This document shows, in pieces, positions 33,673-37,005 of a stretch of 37,005 nucleotides of DNA. The number at the start of each line of letters is the position of its first letter. The first letter of the stretch is position 1. The DNA lies in assembly GCA_017399885.1 (NCBI GenBank), contig JAFQAU010000234.1, positions 1 through 37,005 of the forward strand, read 5' to 3'. The position numbers and the translations under genes are program-made. The stretch comes from Lachnospiraceae bacterium. Its GTDB lineage: Bacteria > Bacillota > Clostridia > Lachnospirales > Lachnospiraceae. Under the pieces are notes generated by a model. It saw nothing but the letters and a program-made list of their open reading frames with translations. It was not told the origin of the DNA and made no database searches.

Positions 33673-33794
33673 TTGCCGGAGAAGGAAAAAATCACCCAAT
33701 TTTATTCCTTACTATTCACAGGTTCCCTGTACCCAGTAAGGATTTCACACGCGGTTCCACCTATTACCTTGTAACTTCATATAAAATCCGGCAA
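33673..33794 (-). ncRNA. Structured leader with T-box-like antiterminator motif and hairpin
   Basis: On the minus strand the 122-nt element is bracketed by TTGCCGGA (33794-33787) and TCCGGCAA (33680-33673). Inside are a small GUUAC-AAG-GUAAU hairpin and GGTGGAACCGCG (33761-33750), identical to the conserved T-box sequence. TCCTTACT (33742-33735) pairs with AGTAAGGA (33713-33706), with an inner ACAGG-GAA-CCTGT hairpin, and a T run follows at 33690-33685. GUAAUAGG can alternatively pair with CCUUAC around the T-box bulge, as in an antiterminator. No stem I or specifier loop is visible upstream (only the kinase coding end), so a complete T-box is not supported. Confidence 0.5.
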
Positions 33795-33801
33795 AACATT
33801 T

Positions 33802-36597
33802 TTACTGCATCATCTTTTCTATTTCTTCCACTGTGGTCAAAAATATTTTCTCTAAATTCTCAAGTTCCTCCTGACAGCTTTTTCCTGTCTTTATCTTTTG
33901 GTGATAATCTTTTATACAATTATGTAATTTCAAACACATTAAATTACCTGTAACTCCCTCCATTCGATGTAATTCCTCTCTAATCGCTTGTACATCATTA
34001 TTCTTATTATAAGACTTTAATTTCTTTATAAATTCGAAATTATCTTCTAAGAAAATTTGAAATAAATGATGCATCTTTTCTTCGTTATTTCCAAAAATTT
34101 CCAAAACCTTTTTAAAATCAACATAAATGTCATCTCTCCCTAATTTACTAACATTTTCTTTCGCTTGCATCCTCTGGGAAACACCATTATCTGATTTCAT
34201 TTCTTTATATTGCCACCTATCAAATAAATTATTCTTCATGGTACTAGGATCCTTCTTTTTATATTTGTAAAGTAATTCTTCTAAATCCTCTACCAAAAAC
34301 GGTTTTGGCAAATAATCATTCATTCCGGATTTTTTTGCTTCCTCTTGTATCTCATGCCCTATATTTGCAGATAAGGCAATCAAAACAACCTCATCCCACT
34401 CCTTATGCTCACGTATTTTTCTGCTAAGCTCATATCCATTAATTTCCGGCATAGAAATATCTAAAAATACCAAATCATAGAACTTATTTTTCATATGTCC
34501 TAAAACTTTTTTGGGGTCATTTTCTACATCTGCTTGAAAACCTAATTTCCCAAAAATCTCTTTTTCCATCTTTAAATTAATATCATTGTCATCTACTAAT
34601 AAAATGGACATGTTATTTTTTATTCCAGTAACTAATCTTTTTTTCTTCTTTTTTATAATCTTTTCACCATACTTAAAGTCCATCATGAAAGAAAACTTAC
34701 TACCAATCCCCTCTTGACTATCAATATTTATTGTATATTTCCCCTTGCTTTCCATTTCAACCAATCTCTTACAAATTGGCAGTCCAAGACCAGTTCCTGA
34801 ATAATTACTGCTAATACTTTTATCACTTTGAAAATAATCATTAAAAATAACTTTTTTTACTTCGTCACTAATGCCAATTCCTGTATCTTCAACAGAAAAT
34901 TCCAAGGTACAACCATCATATTTATTGTTAACATTTTCTGTTTTGGAATGAATTAAACCATTATTATAATTACCTAAATTTATACATCTTTCTCTATCCT
35001 CCTTTTTATCCTTATTATCCCATACAATTTCTTTCTTCATAGTAACATGTAACACGACACATCCTATTTCCGTGAATTTAATGCCATTGTATATTAAATT
35101 TGTAAGGATCTGCTTTAATCGAAGACTATCACCTACTAAATATTCTGGAATATTAGAATCCAAATAAACTAGAAATTCTAATCCTTTCATATGTGCTGTA
35201 TTTTCCAAAATTGCCTTCAGTTGTTCTATTAGTTGCTTTATAGAAAAATTTATTCTATGAATTTTCATCTTTCCTGCTTCAATTTTAGAAAAATCTAAAA
35301 TTTCATTAATTTCTTCAAGTAACATTTTTGTAGAAACATCAATATTTTCAACATATTCCTTTTGAATCCTAGAAAGCTTTGTATGCTGTAATAAATATAT
35401 ATTTCCGTTAATTCCATGTAAAGGTGTTCGAATTTCATGAGACATCCTTCTTAGAAAATCACTTTTGGCAAGATTAGAATTAACGGCTTCTTCCTTTGCA
35501 ATTCTCATCTTCTCCTCTGTCTCTTTGTGAAAATCCAATTCCTTCCATAAGCACTCTGACATAAGGTTAATAGCTTTTCCAAACTTTTTAATCTCTATAG
35601 TTCCGCAAAGATTTACAATTGGCTTTTTTACTATGTTTATGTTTTCTATATTCTTTGTGTACTCTTCAATGGGCCTAATAAACATTTTCTGAATACACAT
35701 TAGTATAAAATACAAAACAACTATTTCACAAAAAGTAAAAAAAACTTGAATAAAAATAGCTTTATTTGCACTTTCTTCTGCCTTAATTACTTTTTTTTCT
35801 GTATACGCATTTATTTTTTCTCTGAAAACTCCTACGTTGGTAATAATTTCATTTTTTTTCTCATAGTAACTATGATCAAAAAGAATTTCAATTCCCTTCT
35901 CTTTCATTTTCTTATCTTTTACAAGTGTGACAGCCCCTAATTCCATAAATTTTTCTTTCTGTCTTTGTTCCTGAATATTTGTATACTCTCTTTTTATGTA
36001 TATATTGATACCTTCCTTAGAAATTTCTTTTTGTAGCCTGTCAAGTGTCAAATTCTCCAGGTTCTGAACCTTTTCATACCCATGCTCTTTGTAATAGTAA
36101 ATATTTTCAATCCAAAACGGTACCATCTCCAACTGAGTATAATGATCTTTTGTAATTCCATATGCCTGTAAAGTATACCACATAGATTCCATCTCAATTT
36201 TCATCAATTCATCAGAGTATTTTTTTGCATCAATCAGTAGTTTATTTTCCTGTTTCAAATACGCATCCTTCTCTATGATTTCAATAATCCGATCTCTGGT
36301 TCTATCTACATTTACTTCATACCAATAGTTTGAGAAAAATTCAATATTACCTGTAATTGCAAAATATCTTACATCCGTACTCAAATCATCAGAAGCAGTC
36401 ATTAATTCATCCGCCAACTGTTGATAAACAATTCTTTTTCCTTCTGCCTTTTTTAGGTTGTTATAGCTTTCATAGAAAAAATAAGTACCTAATAAAATCA
36501 TACACATTTCTAATATGGATAATACAAGGGTAAACATAATAATACTCCTTGCACTTTTAATCCTTAACTTATCTCTTAATCTCTTTTCCAAACTCAT
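33802..36597 (-). CDS. Hybrid sensor histidine kinase with receiver and Hpt domains
   Basis: Membrane helices at about 19-42 and 281-301 enclose a ~235-residue extracellular, helix-rich sensor. A linker leads to the HisKA domain (SHEIRTPLHG, phospho-His H387) and the HATPase domain (N box QILTNLIYNGIKFT, G1 VEDTGIGI, G2 GTGLGLPICKRL). A receiver follows (SILLVDDNDINLKMEKEI, Asp713 in VFLDISMP, PKPF). A C-terminal Hpt-like domain (~820-931) contains ELHRMEGVTGNL, with candidate H877; the usual HxxKG lysine is replaced by Glu (HRMEG). A phosphorelay to the downstream AraC-type regulator is inferred from order and strand. Confidence 0.9.
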   Translation of the reverse strand: MSLEKRLRDKLRIKSARSIIMFTLVLSILEMCMILLGTYFFYESYNNLKKAEGKRIVYQQLADELMTASDDLSTDVRYFAITGNIEFFSNYWYEVNVDRTRDRIIEIIEKDAYLKQENKLLIDAKKYSDELMKIEMESMWYTLQAYGITKDHYTQLEMVPFWIENIYYYKEHGYEKVQNLENLTLDRLQKEISKEGINIYIKREYTNIQEQRQKEKFMELGAVTLVKDKKMKEKGIEILFDHSYYEKKNEIITNVGVFREKINAYTEKKVIKAEESANKAIFIQVFFTFCEIVVLYFILMCIQKMFIRPIEEYTKNIENINIVKKPIVNLCGTIEIKKFGKAINLMSECLWKELDFHKETEEKMRIAKEEAVNSNLAKSDFLRRMSHEIRTPLHGINGNIYLLQHTKLSRIQKEYVENIDVSTKMLLEEINEILDFSKIEAGKMKIHRINFSIKQLIEQLKAILENTAHMKGLEFLVYLDSNIPEYLVGDSLRLKQILTNLIYNGIKFTEIGCVVLHVTMKKEIVWDNKDKKEDRERCINLGNYNNGLIHSKTENVNNKYDGCTLEFSVEDTGIGISDEVKKVIFNDYFQSDKSISSNYSGTGLGLPICKRLVEMESKGKYTINIDSQEGIGSKFSFMMDFKYGEKIIKKKKKRLVTGIKNNMSILLVDDNDINLKMEKEIFGKLGFQADVENDPKKVLGHMKNKFYDLVFLDISMPEINGYELSRKIREHKEWDEVVLIALSANIGHEIQEEAKKSGMNDYLPKPFLVEDLEELLYKYKKKDPSTMKNNLFDRWQYKEMKSDNGVSQRMQAKENVSKLGRDDIYVDFKKVLEIFGNNEEKMHHLFQIFLEDNFEFIKKLKSYNKNNDVQAIREELHRMEGVTGNLMCLKLHNCIKDYHQKIKTGKSCQEELENLEKIFLTTVEEIEKMMQ

Positions 36598-36712
36598 AAA
36601 ATACCAAACCTTTACATTTATATTTCCACAACAGTTTCACTGCATAGCTAACTTGTTACACTATTTGTCCTGCTCCACACCTAAAATTTCACAAATACAA
36701 AAAACGAAGTTG

Positions 36713-36769
36713 CCTATAAAGTAAAATATATGTGTGCACATCCCCGCATAGCGTTTTTTGCTTTATAGG
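36713..36769. repeat. Inverted repeat beside the right MITE copy
   Basis: CCTATAAAG (36713-36721) and CTTTATAGG (36761-36769) form an inverted repeat with partly complementary inner AAAA/TTTT, and CCTATAAAG recurs at 36783-36791 directly before the MITE. The left MITE copy is also followed by CCTATAAAG (279-287). The sequence may be the target preference or a flanking part of the element. Confidence 0.5.
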
Positions 36770-36792
36770 ACAAACTTTCTTTCCTATAAAGA

Positions 36793-37005
36793 TTAGGGTG
36801 TCAAAAGCTTGTATTTTTTTAGCACTTGTCAAATTGCACAATTTAAGGCTACGATTTGTAGACGTTGTCCGTGTCAGCCAAGCACCACAGACACGTCGAT
36901 TTCGCCCATTTTGCTCCGTCGCCTATTAGCAAATGTTTCCGCAAACTCGCTACGCTCAAACAGTGCTCCAACATTTGCGCTTACTCACAAAATTGGGCAA
37001 AAATC
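36793..37005. mobile_element. MITE-like palindromic repeat, right copy (3' truncated by window edge)
   Basis: It begins TTAGGGTGTCAAAAGC, the reverse complement of the end of the left copy. GCACTTGTCAAATTGCACA follows at 36822-36840, and from 36839 it matches window bases 1-167 with three mismatches. See the left copy for overall structure. Confidence 0.75.

Noticed and set aside
33673-33794. Complete T-box riboswitch
   Set aside because: The T-box core and hairpin are present, but no stem I, specifier loop or amino-acid-related gene could be found, so only a T-box-like element is reported.
1-37005. Matching window ends suggesting a circular molecule or phage with direct terminal repeats
   Set aside because: The 167-bp match has three mismatches, belongs to a palindromic MITE-like element with defined ends, and the content is chromosomal (purC, spoVAF, sigma factor).

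Overview
The window is AT-rich with strong AGGAGG-type ribosome binding sites. It carries a SpoVAF-like spore germination protein, and many proteins look most like Lachnospiraceae families (Rpn-type nuclease fragments, a fibro-slime surface protein, a DUF1902 protein, an AAA-ATPase-like/PD-(D/E)XK protein). I infer a spore-forming anaerobic Firmicute of class Clostridia, most likely Lachnospiraceae, and a chromosomal segment. Both ends lie inside copies of the same ~320-bp palindromic MITE-like repeat, in the same orientation.

Region 1 (1-12.6 kb) is accessory and heavily decayed. It holds a membrane-anchored repeat protein (333-1721), a dead YefM/YoeB toxin-antitoxin pair, an N-terminally truncated Rpn nuclease, and an isolated two-gene fragment resembling a conjugation (type IV secretion) module. 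Diverged, oppositely oriented ~80-bp copies of one sequence flank that module. Further on are an ISLre2/UPF0236 transposase relic, a second Rpn-like tail, an intact AAA-ATPase-like/PD-(D/E)XK protein, a trio of ATGA-coupled small ORFs starting with DUF1902, an exported M15 D,D-carboxypeptidase-like enzyme, and an IS1182-family relic that keeps perfect 17-bp terminal inverted repeats.

Region 2 (12.6-25 kb) is the most coherent block. A leftward operon runs moxR-type AAA ATPase, DUF58 protein, small membrane protein, two von Willebrand A membrane proteins and a TPR membrane protein. A 1394-residue secreted fibro-slime surface protein with its own extended -10 promoter lies downstream on the same strand. 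Facing away from moxR is an ECF-type sigma factor with a membrane anti-sigma factor that has a large two-part extracellular region. The 530-bp divergent intergenic region contains inverted repeats and a perfect CcpA cre-type palindrome. The layout resembles the Bat (aerotolerance) operons of Bacteroidetes, but its function here is unknown.

Region 3 (25-31.9 kb) is more conventional: a SpoVAF/GerA-family protein, a secreted L,D-transpeptidase with a 12-residue repeat stalk, a Sir2 deacylase, a RACo-like [2Fe-2S]/ASKHA corrinoid-protein activator and purC, all leftward and mostly single units with clear hairpin terminators.

Region 4 (31.9-37 kb) begins with a tandem array of about 27 copies of a 16-bp unit upstream of purC. 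A hybrid sensor kinase and an AraC-type response regulator follow, both leftward. The 150 bases between them hold a compact structured element with a T-box-like antiterminator sequence and a strong hairpin, but no recognisable stem I.
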